64,000 bases of DNA, from the NCBI RefSeq assembly GCF_014652915.1, contig NZ_BMZS01000007.1, forward strand, positions 1-64,000, in the 5' to 3' direction. This DNA is from Thalassobaculum fulvum (GTDB taxonomy: Bacteria; Pseudomonadota; Alphaproteobacteria; Thalassobaculales; Thalassobaculaceae). Below are positions 16,581 through 26,235 of the stretch, one piece after another. Within the stretch, counting starts at the first letter, position 1. Every line of letters starts with the position of its first letter. The position numbers and the translations under genes were made by a program. Under the pieces are notes generated by a model. The model was not told the DNA's origin. It worked only from the letters and a program-made list of their open reading frames with translations, and searched no databases.

Positions 16581-18743
16581 ATGCACTCGCGCAGCCCCGT
16601 CACCGTCCATCGACTTCTGAAAGCCTGCTATACGGCATTCGCCGCCTGCGGCGTGTTCAGCTTCTTCGTCAACCTGCTGATGTTGACGATGCCGCTGTTC
16701 ATGTACCAGGTGTTCGACCGGGTGCTGGCGAGTCGCAGCTCCACGACCCTGTTCCTGCTTCTCCTGATGGCGGCCGTCGCGCTCGGGGTGCAGGCGGCGC
16801 TCGACAGCGTCCGCGGCTTCGCCTTCGTGCGGGTGTCGCGCTGGATCGACCGCCGGATCGGCCCGCTGCTGCTGTCGGCGATCGTGGTCGACGCCCTGGA
16901 CCGCTCGAAGGTCGGCTCGACCCAGGTCCTGCGCCAGCTGGCGGTGCTGCGCAGCTTCCTGACCGGCCCCGGCATGCTCACCATGCTCGACATGCCGTGG
17001 GTGCCGGTGTTCCTGGTGATCATCTTCTACATCAACGCCCCGATGGGGCTGGCGGCGATCGGCGGGGCGATCGTCATGCTGGTGCTCGGCATCCTGAACG
17101 ACCGGGTGACCCGGCCGGCCCTGGCCGAGGCGCAGAACCATTCCGTCACGGCCTACCAGTCGGCCGATTCGGCGGTCCGCAACGCCGCCGTGATCGAGAG
17201 CATGGGCATGCGGCAGGCGGTACTGAAGCGCTATCACGCCGCCAACGAGCAGGTCCTCGAGCTGCAGGGCCGGGCCAGCGACCGGGCGGCGGTGTTCCTG
17301 GCGATCTCCAAGTCGGCGCGAATGCTGGTCCAGATGATCATCATGACGGTGGCGGCGGTGCAGATCATCGACCCGCACACCCCGATGACCTCCGGGCTGA
17401 TGATCGCCTCGACGCTGATCCTCGGGCGCGCCCTGCAGCCGATCGAGGGCGGCGTCAGCCAGGCCCGGCCGATGATCGAGGCCTATCAGGCGTACCGGGC
17501 GATCGAGGCGGTGCTGGAGGCGGCGCAGAGCCGGCTGGAGAAGATGGAACTGCCGCCCCCCGAGGGGCACCTGTCGGTCGAGAACCTGTACTTCCAGCCG
17601 CAGGGCCTCACCAAGCCGGTGCTGCAGCGGATCAGCTTCGATCTGCCGGCCGGCGAGGCGCTCGGCGTCATCGGCCCGTCGGCGGCCGGCAAGTCGACGC
17701 TGGCGCGGCTGCTGGTCGGGGTCGCCAAGCCGACCATCGGCAACGTGCGGCTGGACGGCGCCGACGTGTTCACCTGGGACGGCGAGGAACTCGGCCGCTA
17801 CATCGGCTTCATGCCGCAGGACACCGAGCTGTTCCCCGGCACGGTCGCCGAGAACATCGCCAGGCTCGAGGCCGAGCCGGATCCGCAGAAGGTGGTCAAG
17901 GCGGCGCGCCTCGCCGGCCTGCACGAGATGATCCTGCGGCTGCCGAACGGCTACGACACCGAGATCGGCTGGGCCGGGCAGATCCTGTCGGGCGGCCAGC
18001 GCCAGCGCGTGGCCCTGGCGCGGGCGCTGTACGGCGATCCGCGCGTGGTGGTCCTGGACGAGCCGAACGCCAACCTGGACAGCCAGGGCGACGACGCCCT
18101 GCTGAACGCCGTGCGGGCGCTCAAGGCCGCCGGCGTCACCCTGGTGCTGATCACCCACCGGCCGCAGACCCTGTCGCTGATGGACAAGGTGCTGGTGCTG
18201 CAGAACGGCATGATGCAGCGCTTCGGCAGCCGCGAGGAGATCATGCCGGCCCTGCCGGCGGCGGCGCCGGCCCGCCCGGGAGTGGCCGGTCCGGCACCCC
18301 GCCTGCCGGCCGGCCAGCAGCCGCAGCAGCCGCAGGCCTCGACGGCTCCCCGTGTGGCTTCTGTGCCGCGCCCGGATGTGCGCCCGGATACGCGCCCGGA
18401 CGCGCGTCCGGGCTCGGGCTCCGAATCCGGCCCCGAGCCGCGTCCCCAGCCGCGGCCGGAACTGGCGGGTGCCGGCGCCGACATGGTGGTCGATCACGAG
18501 CCTGGCCCGGACGGGGCCGCGGGGGCTCGCATGCAGGAGTTTCCGCCGGAGGACGACGGCAAGGCCGCGTCGCCCGCGGCGACCGAGCCCGGTCCCGAGC
18601 GTCCCCAGGCCGAGGCGCCCCGCCCGATCGGCGGCGGCGGCGTGGTGGTCCGCCCGCCCGGTCCGATTCGCGCGCAGTCCACCTCGCTGAAGGTCCACAA
18701 CGTCCAGGCGATCTCGGCCGGGCCGGAACGCCGGAACGGCTGA
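16581..18743 (+). CDS. prtD: Type I secretion ABC transporter, PrtD family, with long C-terminal tail
   Basis: 720 residues. The N-terminal 300 residues hold the exporter membrane domain (helices at about 20-60, 130-180 and 240-280). The ATPase follows with Walker A G-P-S-A-A-G-K-S near 366, signature L-S-G-G-Q-R-Q-R-V near 468, and Walker B V-V-V-L-D-E-P near 490. PrtD-type proteins energise secretion of unfolded substrates through HlyD and TolC partners in one step to the outside. Typical family members end near 560-580 residues. This one carries about 150 extra residues rich in proline, arginine and alanine, including a four-unit R-P-D-x repeat. The HlyD partner follows after 16 bases. No TolC-like gene or RTX substrate is seen nearby. 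Confidence 0.9.
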   Translation: MHSRSPVTVHRLLKACYTAFAACGVFSFFVNLLMLTMPLFMYQVFDRVLASRSSTTLFLLLLMAAVALGVQAALDSVRGFAFVRVSRWIDRRIGPLLLSAIVVDALDRSKVGSTQVLRQLAVLRSFLTGPGMLTMLDMPWVPVFLVIIFYINAPMGLAAIGGAIVMLVLGILNDRVTRPALAEAQNHSVTAYQSADSAVRNAAVIESMGMRQAVLKRYHAANEQVLELQGRASDRAAVFLAISKSARMLVQMIIMTVAAVQIIDPHTPMTSGLMIASTLILGRALQPIEGGVSQARPMIEAYQAYRAIEAVLEAAQSRLEKMELPPPEGHLSVENLYFQPQGLTKPVLQRISFDLPAGEALGVIGPSAAGKSTLARLLVGVAKPTIGNVRLDGADVFTWDGEELGRYIGFMPQDTELFPGTVAENIARLEAEPDPQKVVKAARLAGLHEMILRLPNGYDTEIGWAGQILSGGQRQRVALARALYGDPRVVVLDEPNANLDSQGDDALLNAVRALKAAGVTLVLITHRPQTLSLMDKVLVLQNGMMQRFGSREEIMPALPAAAPARPGVAGPAPRLPAGQQPQQPQASTAPRVASVPRPDVRPDTRPDARPGSGSESGPEPRPQPRPELAGAGADMVVDHEPGPDGAAGARMQEFPPEDDGKAASPAATEPGPERPQAEAPRPIGGGGVVVRPPGPIRAQSTSLKVHNVQAISAGPERRNG
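18369..18416 (+). repeat. 12-bp tandem repeat (4 units) inside the prtD tail
   Basis: Four in-frame 12-base units, consensus CGCCCGGAYRCG, encode R-P-D-V, R-P-D-T, R-P-D-A and R-P-G-S (residues 597-612). Because the unit is a multiple of three, copy changes would keep the frame and alter tail length. Confidence 0.8.
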
Positions 18744-18759
18744 GGGGGCGCGGTCGGCC

Positions 18760-20115
18760 ATGGCTCTGGTGCGCGACGACAGAACCCGGGATCTGTCCCC
18801 CTGGCACGACCCGCTGGGGGCAGACGAGGGGCACAACCCGGTCGGCTGGAAGCGGGTGCTGTGGATCGGCTACGGCATTGTGTTCATGTTCTTCGGGGTG
18901 TTCGGCCTGTGGGCGGCTCTCGCGCCGTTGGAGTCCGGGGCGGTCGCCCAGGGCCAGGTTCAGGTCTCCGGCAACCAGCGCATCGTCCAGCACCTGGAGG
19001 GCGGGTTGATCCAGGAGATCCTGGTGCGCGAGGGCGACCGGGTGAAGGCCGGCCAGCCGCTGATCGTGCTCGATCCGACCCGGGCCCGGACCCAATACGA
19101 CCGGGTCCACCAGCAGTACGTGGCGGCGCTCGGCCGCGAGGCGCGCCTGCTGGCGGAGCGCGCGAACGCCCAGACCGTCCAGTTTCCGGGCGAACTGACG
19201 AGCGACCCCAACGGGATCCACGCGGCCGAGATCGTCGAGGGCGAGCGGCGGCTGTTCGAGGGACGCCGGGCCGCGGTAGAGAACCAACTGCACCTGCTGG
19301 ACCGGCGGATCGCCAAGGCGAGGGAGGAGATCGCCGCCCTGAAGGCGCAACAGCGCTCCGACCGCCGGCAGCTGGCGATCATCGACGAGGAGATCTTCGG
19401 CGTCCGCGAGCTGTACGAGAAGGGGTTGGAGCGCAAGCCGCGGCTGCTGGCCCTGCAGCGTACCCAGGCCGAGCTGGAGGGCTCGATCGACAACCGCGAG
19501 GCGCTGATGGCCCGGGCTTCGCAGACGATCGCCGAGACCGAGTTCCAGAAGGCCGGGCTGGTCGAGAACACCACCGCCGAGATCGAGACCGACCTGCGCA
19601 CCGTCCAGAACGAGATCCAGGACCTGCGCCAGCAGCTGACCGCGGCCAGGGACGCGCTGAACCGGACCACCGTCACGGCCCCGGAATCCGGCCAGATCTA
19701 CGGGCTGCGGTTCCACACCCGCGGCGGCGTGATCGCGCCCGGCGACCCGATCCTCAACCTGGTTCCGGAGGGCGAGGAACTGATCGTGCGGGCCCAGCTC
19801 GACCCGAACGACATCGACAGCGTGCACGAGGGCGCGCTGGCGACGGTCCGCCTGACCTCGTTCAACCAACGTACCTTCAAGCCGATCGAGGGCCACGTCA
19901 CCCAGATCTCGCCGGACGTGGTGCGGCCGGAGCAGGGACCGCCGTTCTACGAGGCGCGCATCCGGCTGGACCCGGCGATGCTCAAACGCTTCGAGATCGA
20001 CCTGGTGCCCGGCATGCCGGCGCTGGCGATCATCTCGACCGGGGAGCAGACCATGCTCGACTACCTGATCGCGCCGATCGCGCGCTCGCTCGAGACCGCG
20101 CTCCGGGAGAAGTAG
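18760..20115 (+). CDS. prtE: HlyD/PrtE-family membrane fusion protein
   Basis: 451 residues. One membrane helix at about 32-54 follows a cytoplasmic N-terminus. A lipoyl-like half (V-S-G-N-Q-R-I-V-Q-H-L-E-G-G) leads to a long coiled-coil hairpin (about 110-290), a second lipoyl half (T-V-T-A-P-E-S-G) and a beta-barrel domain. The motif order matches the periplasmic adaptor of type I secretion systems. It links the PrtD ATPase to an outer-membrane TolC-type channel. It is 16 bases downstream of prtD and 4 bases upstream of the PseC-like gene, so all three are likely in one transcript. Confidence 0.92.
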   Translation: MALVRDDRTRDLSPWHDPLGADEGHNPVGWKRVLWIGYGIVFMFFGVFGLWAALAPLESGAVAQGQVQVSGNQRIVQHLEGGLIQEILVREGDRVKAGQPLIVLDPTRARTQYDRVHQQYVAALGREARLLAERANAQTVQFPGELTSDPNGIHAAEIVEGERRLFEGRRAAVENQLHLLDRRIAKAREEIAALKAQQRSDRRQLAIIDEEIFGVRELYEKGLERKPRLLALQRTQAELEGSIDNREALMARASQTIAETEFQKAGLVENTTAEIETDLRTVQNEIQDLRQQLTAARDALNRTTVTAPESGQIYGLRFHTRGGVIAPGDPILNLVPEGEELIVRAQLDPNDIDSVHEGALATVRLTSFNQRTFKPIEGHVTQISPDVVRPEQGPPFYEARIRLDPAMLKRFEIDLVPGMPALAIISTGEQTMLDYLIAPIARSLETALREK

Positions 20116-20119
20116 GCCG

Positions 20120-21343
20120 GTGAGCGTCCCTCCGCCCTCCCTGCCGCCCTTCCTGCCCTACGGCCGGCAGGTCATCGACGACGACGACGTGGCCGCCGTG
20201 GTCGAGGTGCTGAAGGGCGACTTCCTGACCACCGGACCGACCGTCGACGCCTTCGAGGCGGCGTTCGCGGCCGCCGTCGACGCGCCGCATGCGGTCGCCT
20301 GCTCCAGCGGCACCGCCGGCCTGCACCTGGCGATGCTGGCGCTCGGAATCGGGCCGGGCGACGCGGTGGTGGTCCCGACCGTCACCTTCCTGGCGAGCGC
20401 CAACTGCGCCGCCTATGTCGGGGCCGACGTGGCGTTCGCCGACGTCGATCCGGACACCGGGCTGATGACCGTGGCGCAAGCCGAGGCCGCCGCCGCGCGT
20501 GCCGGCCGCGAGCGGGTGAAGGCGCTCGTCGCGGTGCACCTGAACGGCCATTGCGTCGACGTGGCGGCGCTGGCCGACGCGTTCCCGGGCGTGCCGATCG
20601 TCGAGGACGCCTGCCACGCGCTCGGCGGCAGCATGCGGGCCCGCGACCAGGGCCGGCACAAGGTCGGCGCGGTGCCGGACAGCGCCATCGCCATGTTCTC
20701 CACTCACCCGGTCAAGACCATCGCCACCGGCGAGGGCGGGGTGCTGACGACCCGCGACGCGGGTCTCGACGAGCGCATGCGGCGGTTCCGCAACCACGGC
20801 ATGGTGCGCGACCCTTCGCGCTTCACCGACACCGCGCGGGCGTTCGATTCCACCGGAGCGGCGAACCCCTGGTACTACGAGATGCCGGAGCCGGGCTTCA
20901 ACTACCGGCTCTCCGACATCCACGCCGCCCTCGGCCTGCGCCAGCTCACCAAGCTCGACCGCTTCGTGGCGGCGCGCCGGTCGCTCAGGGTGCGCTATGT
21001 CGAGCGGTTGGCCGGGCTCGGCCCGCATGTCCGGCCGCTGCCGGTCGCCGAGGGCTGCGAGCCGGCCTGGCACCTGTCGGTGGCGCTGATCGACTTCGCC
21101 GCCCTCGGCATCGAGCGGGCGGCGGTGATGAACCGGCTGCGCGAGCGCGGCATCGGCACCCAGGTGCACTACGTCCCCGTGCACGGCCAGCCCTGGTTCC
21201 GCGACCATCACCCGACCCCCGGGCTGCCGGGGGCCGAGGCCTACTACGCGCGCTGCCTGTCGCTGCCGCTGTTCCCGGGCATGGCCGAGGCCGACGTCGA
21301 CCGGGTGGTCGACGCGCTCGGCGAGGTGCTCGGGATCGGGTAA
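20120..21343 (+). CDS. DegT/DnrJ/EryC1 sugar aminotransferase, PseC-like
   Basis: 407 residues, PLP-dependent. The PLP lysine lies in F-S-T-H-P-V-K-T-I-A-T-G-E-G-G (K near 198), close to the motif of PseC, which aminates UDP-4-keto-6-deoxy-AltNAc in pseudaminic acid synthesis. The E-D-A-C-H-A-L-G-G and G-F-N-Y-R-L-S-D motifs are intact. Start is GTG at 20120, four bases after the prtE stop. A PseB-like dehydratase is encoded 7 kb away, on the same strand but in a separate unit, supporting a role in a pseudaminic/bacillosamine-type sugar. The other pse genes are not in this window. A related aminotransferase for another 4-keto sugar is the main alternative. Confidence 0.85.
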   Translation: MSVPPPSLPPFLPYGRQVIDDDDVAAVVEVLKGDFLTTGPTVDAFEAAFAAAVDAPHAVACSSGTAGLHLAMLALGIGPGDAVVVPTVTFLASANCAAYVGADVAFADVDPDTGLMTVAQAEAAAARAGRERVKALVAVHLNGHCVDVAALADAFPGVPIVEDACHALGGSMRARDQGRHKVGAVPDSAIAMFSTHPVKTIATGEGGVLTTRDAGLDERMRRFRNHGMVRDPSRFTDTARAFDSTGAANPWYYEMPEPGFNYRLSDIHAALGLRQLTKLDRFVAARRSLRVRYVERLAGLGPHVRPLPVAEGCEPAWHLSVALIDFAALGIERAAVMNRLRERGIGTQVHYVPVHGQPWFRDHHPTPGLPGAEAYYARCLSLPLFPGMAEADVDRVVDALGEVLGIG

Positions 21344-21360
21344 CGGGCGACCGTCGCGCC

Positions 21361-21508
21361 GTGGGTTCCGGCTCGACCGCGCCGGGGCGGCGCGTCCGTC
21401 CGGAATGACGTCGGAAATCGGAGAAGCCGTCGTCGCCCCCTCTCCTTGTCGTCATTCCGGAGCGAACCGCCGCAGGCGGGACGCATCCGGAACCCACGAA
21501 GCGACGGG
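21361..21508. repeat. Dispersed two-armed inverted repeat, copy B
   Basis: Left arm starts GTGGGTTCCGG and ends GTCCGGAATGAC (21361-21409). Right arm starts GTCATTCCGGAG and ends ATCCGGAACCCAC plus GAAGCGACGGG (21451-21508). It occupies nearly all of the gap between the convergent PseC-like and MhpD-like genes, 18 bases after one stop and 13 before the other. Confidence 0.88.
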
Positions 21509-21520
21509 CCGGACCGGTGG

Positions 21521-22312
21521 CTACCCCCCGAACGCCACCTCGATCGTTCCCAGCACGCCGAAATCGCCGTGCAGCCGGTCGCCGGGCCGGATCGGGATCG
21601 GCACCACGCAGGTGCCGGTGGTGACGACCTGGCCGGCGGCGAGCGCGATGCCCTGGCCGGACAGCTCGTTGACCAGCCAGGTCAGCGCCACGCGGGGATC
21701 GCCGAGCACGTTGGAGCCGACGCCCGGGTGCTCGCCGGTCCGCGGCATGGTGCCGAGCACCCGGTGCGCCGCCAGGTCGATGGCTCGCCAGTCCGCGGTC
21801 GTCGGCGCGCCCAGCACGAAGTCGCGGGCGCAGGCGGCCTCGGCGATCAGTTGGGCGGCGCCGGCGGTCTCGAACCGCTCGAACCGGGAATCCGGCACCT
21901 CGACCGCGGGGTGCAGAGCGGCGACCGCGTCCAGCACCTCGGCTCGGTCGTAGGGGTCGGCGCGCGGCGGCAGGTCGCGGGCGAACCGGAACGCGAACTC
22001 CAGCTCGGCCACCAGCATGCGGTTTCCGGCCAGCGAGACGGTGGCGCCCGGTGCCTGCACCCGTTCGGCCAGGATGCGCCCGGCCAGCGGCCCGTCGACC
22101 CCGATGTGCTTCTGCCCGGCGACGCTGGTGGCGGCGATCTTCCAGCCGTACGGCGGCTGGGCGGTGAAGCGCTCCAGCCCGGCCTGCACCTTGTAGCCCT
22201 GGTCGCGGGTTTCGGGGCGCAGCCCGTCCGGCAGTGCCGGCATCGCGGTCCCGGCCTGCCAGTGCTTCCAGATCAGGTCGGCGGCCTCCTGCACGCGTGC
22301 CGGGTCGAGCAT
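21521..22312 (-). CDS. MhpD/FAH-family hydratase or decarboxylase
   Basis: 263 residues of the 2-keto-4-pentenoate hydratase (MhpD) branch of the fumarylacetoacetase fold. Family landmarks: G-W-K-I-A-A-T-S near 60, G-x-L-A-G-R-I-L, the acidic metal-binding V-A-E-L-E-F-A-F, and V-V-T-T-G-T-C-V near the end. Such enzymes hydrate 2-hydroxypentadienoates or decarboxylate 2-oxo-3-enedioates in meta-cleavage of aromatics. No other ring-cleavage genes adjoin it, so the physiological substrate is open. The start at 22312 gives a normal N-terminus (M-L-D-P-A-R); longer in-frame versions run into non-coding sequence. Confidence 0.85.
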   Translation of the reverse strand: MLDPARVQEAADLIWKHWQAGTAMPALPDGLRPETRDQGYKVQAGLERFTAQPPYGWKIAATSVAGQKHIGVDGPLAGRILAERVQAPGATVSLAGNRMLVAELEFAFRFARDLPPRADPYDRAEVLDAVAALHPAVEVPDSRFERFETAGAAQLIAEAACARDFVLGAPTTADWRAIDLAAHRVLGTMPRTGEHPGVGSNVLGDPRVALTWLVNELSGQGIALAAGQVVTTGTCVVPIPIRPGDRLHGDFGVLGTIEVAFGG

Positions 22313-22422
22313 GGTCGGTGTCTCCGTGAGGGTCGGTCCGCCGCACGGGGTAGCAGGATCCCCCGATTCTCGGAAGACTGCGCGTGACCGGTTGCCTTCC
22401 CCGCCAGCCATTTCTCCCCGCC

Positions 22423-22541
22423 GTCATTCCGGAGAGACGCGCAGCAGCCCGGCTCATCCGGAACCCGCGAAGCGACGGGCGCAGGTGGCGGCCGGTGGGT
22501 TCCGGATGCGTTCCGCCTCCGGCGTCCCGCTCCGGAATGAC
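22423..22541. repeat. Dispersed two-armed inverted repeat, copy C (arms swapped)
   Basis: Here the arms occur in the opposite order: GTCATTCCGGAG...CCGGAACCCGC-GAAGCGACGGG (22423-22479), then GTGGGTTCCGGATG...CTCCGGAATGAC (22495-22541). It lies between two genes read in the same (leftward) direction, upstream of the MhpD-like gene and downstream of the importer ATPase gene. The swapped order shows that the single arm, not the pair, is the basic unit. Confidence 0.85.
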
Positions 22542-22585
22542 GACAGGAGTGGGGCGGTCGATGCGCGTCCTCCGCCCCGCCCCCG

Positions 22586-24262
22586 CTACTCCGCCGCCCG
22601 CACCCCGCCGAACTCGTACCCGCGCCCGGGGGCGGCGTCGAACAGGGCCTTGGTGTAGTCCTCGCGCGGGTTGGCGAAAACCTCGGCGGTCGAGCCTTCC
22701 TCGACCACCTTACCCTTGTGCATCACCATGATGCGGTCGCAGATCTGCGCCGCGACGCGCAAATCGTGGGTGATGAACAGCACCGCCAGGTTGAACCGCT
22801 TGCGGACGTCGTCGAGCAGTTCCAGCACCTGCGCCTGCACCGAGACGTCGAGTGCGGAGACCGCCTCGTCGGCGATCAGCACGTCGGGCTCCATCGCCAG
22901 GGCGCGGGCGATGCAGATGCGCTGGCGCTGGCCGCCGGAGAACTGGTGCGGGTAGCGGTCGACGGCGTCGGGCTCGAGCCCGACCAGGGTCATCAGCTCG
23001 CGCGCCTTGGCCAGGGCGTCGGCTCGGCTGACCCCGAAGTTCATCGGCCCCTCGATGATCGACTCAGCCACGGTCTGCCGCGGGTTCAGCGAGCGGTAGG
23101 GGTCCTGGAACACGATCTGCACGCGCTTGCGGTGCTTGCGCAGCAGCGAGGCCGACAGCTTCGCCACCTCGGCGTCGTGCAGGTAGATCTCGCCCTCGGT
23201 CGGGTCGATCAGCCGGACCACGCAGCGCGCCACCGTCGACTTGCCGGAGCCGGACTCGCCGACGATGCCCAGGGTCTCGCCCTTGCGCACCACCAGGTTG
23301 ACGTCGGTCGCCGCCTTGACCGTGCGGTCCTTGCGGAAGAACCCGCCGCCGCCGTAGGTCTTGCCGAGGCCGCGGGTCTCCAGCGCCACCGGCGCGTGGT
23401 GCAGCGGCGCGCGCGCCGGCGGATGCAGGCTCGGCACCGAGCCGATCAGCATCTGGGTGTAGGGATGGCTCGGCCGCCGCAGGATCTCGTCGGCGGTGCC
23501 GCTCTCCACCACCCGGCCGCGCTGCATCACCACCACGCGGTCGGCGATGTCGGCGACGACGCCGAAGTCGTGGGTGATGAACAGCACGCCGGTGCCGCGC
23601 CGCTCCTGCATCTCCTTGATCAGCTTCAGGATCTGCGCCTGGGTCGTGACGTCGAGCGCGGTCGTCGGCTCGTCGGCGATCAGCAGCGCCGGGTCCAGCA
23701 CCAGGGCGCAGGCGATCATGATGCGCTGGCGCTGGCCGCCCGAGAGCTGGTGCGGGTAGGCGTTCAGCATGGCCTTCGGGTCCGGCAGGCGGACCAGGTC
23801 CATGATCTCCAGCACCCGTTGCTCGCGCTCGCCGCGGTCCAGGCTGGTGTGGATGTCCAGCACCTCGCCGATCTGGTCGCCGACCGTCATCACCGGGTTC
23901 AGCGCCGTCATCGGCTCCTGGAAGATCATCGACAGCCGCTCGCCGCGCATGGCGCGCAGCTCGGCCGCCGACTTGGTCAGCAGGTCGGCGCCCTCGAACA
24001 GGATCTGGCCGGCCACCGGCCTGAGCTGCTGCTTGGGCAGCAGGCCCATCACCGTGAAGGCGGTGACCGACTTGCCGGAGCCGGACTCGCCGACGATGCA
24101 GACGATCTCGCCGGCACCGACGGTCAGCGACACGTCCTCGACCGCGTGGCGCCGGTCGGCGCCGTCCGGCAGCCGGACGGTCAGGCCGCGGACGTCGAGG
24201 ACGGTGCGTCGCTCGGTCATGGGCCCGTTCGTGGGCCCGGTCATGGGAGCGCCCCCGGTCAT
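22586..24262 (-). CDS. Peptide/opine ABC importer ATPase, fused DppD-DppF type
   Basis: 558 residues with two ATPase domains. First: Walker A G-E-S-G-S-G-K-S near 60, signature L-S-G-G-Q-R-Q-R near 178, Walker B L-L-I-A-D-E-P-T. Second: Walker A near 350, signature F-S-G-G-Q-R-Q-R near 465, L-I-A-D-E-A-V-S. Both halves carry the C-terminal oligopeptide-transporter tail that binds a [4Fe-4S] cluster or peptide loop in some members. It powers uptake through the adjacent permeases. The start at 24262 was chosen for its ATGA overlap with the permease stop; in-frame ATGs at 24244 and 24220 are alternatives, the last giving M-T-E-R-R at the first conserved residues. Confidence 0.9.
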   Translation of the reverse strand: MTGGAPMTGPTNGPMTERRTVLDVRGLTVRLPDGADRRHAVEDVSLTVGAGEIVCIVGESGSGKSVTAFTVMGLLPKQQLRPVAGQILFEGADLLTKSAAELRAMRGERLSMIFQEPMTALNPVMTVGDQIGEVLDIHTSLDRGEREQRVLEIMDLVRLPDPKAMLNAYPHQLSGGQRQRIMIACALVLDPALLIADEPTTALDVTTQAQILKLIKEMQERRGTGVLFITHDFGVVADIADRVVVMQRGRVVESGTADEILRRPSHPYTQMLIGSVPSLHPPARAPLHHAPVALETRGLGKTYGGGGFFRKDRTVKAATDVNLVVRKGETLGIVGESGSGKSTVARCVVRLIDPTEGEIYLHDAEVAKLSASLLRKHRKRVQIVFQDPYRSLNPRQTVAESIIEGPMNFGVSRADALAKARELMTLVGLEPDAVDRYPHQFSGGQRQRICIARALAMEPDVLIADEAVSALDVSVQAQVLELLDDVRKRFNLAVLFITHDLRVAAQICDRIMVMHKGKVVEEGSTAEVFANPREDYTKALFDAAPGRGYEFGGVRAAE

Positions 24263-25124
24263 ATGCGCCTCGCCAGTTTCGGGTCGAGCTTGTCGCGTAG
24301 CGCGTCGCCCAGCACGTTGACGGCCAGGATGGTCAGCGCCAGCGCCACGCCCGGGAACAGCACGATCCAGGGCGCCAGCGGGAAGAACAGCCGGCCCTCG
24401 GCCATCATGTTGCCCCAGCTCGGGACCTCCGGCGGGGTGCCGGCACCCAGGAACGACAGGAAGGATTCGGTCAGCATCGCCGAGGCGCAGACATAGGTGG
24501 CCTGCACGATCAACGGCGGGATGGTGTTCGGCAGGATGTGCTTGCGCAGGATCTTGGTGACCGGGGTGGCGACCGAGATCGCCGCCTCGACATAGGGCTC
24601 CTCGCGCACCGACAGCACCACCGAGCGCACCAGCCGCACCACGCGCGGGATCTCCGGGATGGTGATGGCGATGATCACGGTGACGATGCTGGCGCCGGAC
24701 AGCGAGACCAGCGCGATCGCCAGCAGGATGCCGGGGATCGCCATCAGCCCGTCCATGACCCGCATGACGATGCCGTCGAGCCAGCGCACATAACCGGCGA
24801 CCATGCCGATCAGCAGCCCGAACACCACCGACAGCGCCGCCGCCGAGACCCCGACGGTCAGCGACACCCGGGCGCCGTAGACCACGCGGCTCCAGACGTC
24901 GCGGCCGTACATGTCGGTGCCCAGCCAGAACAGCTCGCTCGGGTGCTTGAGGCGGTTGACCGGGTTCAGCGCGATCGGGTCGCTGGTCCCCAGCAGCGGC
25001 GCCAGGATGGCGGCGGCGACCACGACGATCATGACGGCCGCGCCGATGATGCCGATCGGATGGCCGGCGAGCAGGGACCACGGCCCGGAACGGCGGCGGC
25101 TCCCCGCGGATGACGTTTGCTCGG

Positions 25125-25128
<4 letters not shown>
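24259..25128 (-). CDS. ABC importer permease, DppC type
   Basis: 289 residues with about six membrane helices. The cytoplasmic EAA-type loop is present (E-A-A-I-S-V-A-T-P-V-T-K-I-L-R-K-H-I-L-P-N), as is the OppC N-terminal domain with G-T-D-M-Y-G-R-D-V-W-S-R. The only start codon that fits the conserved N-terminus is TTG at 25128, which overlaps the stop of the upstream permease as TTGA. No ATG or GTG occurs before the first helix. Coupled translation from the upstream gene would explain the weak start. Pairs with the DppB-type permease to form the channel. Confidence 0.88.
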
Positions 25129-26066
<938 letters not shown>

Positions 26067-26129
26067 GGTCGAGAGTGCCTTTCGGGTGGTCGGTCTCGGA
26101 TCGGCGGCAAGTCTACAGCCGATCGGAGG

Positions 26130-26177
26130 GGCGGGTGGACCCGGGAGACTGCTTAGCGCCTCCGGGATCCACCCGCC
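26130..26177. promoter_or_regulatory. Strong intercistronic hairpin (distal)
   Basis: GGCGGGTGGA (26130-26139) pairs perfectly with TCCACCCGCC (26168-26177); the stem continues inward for about five more pairs with one bulge. There is no T-run on either side. It lies in the gap between the binding-protein gene and the permease genes. Confidence 0.7.
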
Positions 26178-26198
26178 ACTCCGGACGACGGCGGTGCC

Positions 26199-26226
26199 GG
26201 CTCCGGCGGCCGGGGCCGCCGGAGCC
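26199..26226. promoter_or_regulatory. Strong intercistronic hairpin (proximal to SBP stop)
   Basis: A 28-base near-perfect palindrome: GGCTCCGGCGGCC, two bases, then GGCCGCCGGAGCC. It begins 9 bases past the stop of the solute-binding-protein gene on the leftward transcript. With no T-run it probably protects the binding-protein mRNA end or slows RNA polymerase, giving more binding protein than permease. Confidence 0.75.
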
Positions 26227-26235
26227 GAACGCTCG

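Noticed and set aside
18369-18416. Possible CRISPR-like array
   Set aside because: The units are 12 bases, tandem without spacers, and in frame inside prtD. This is a coding minisatellite.
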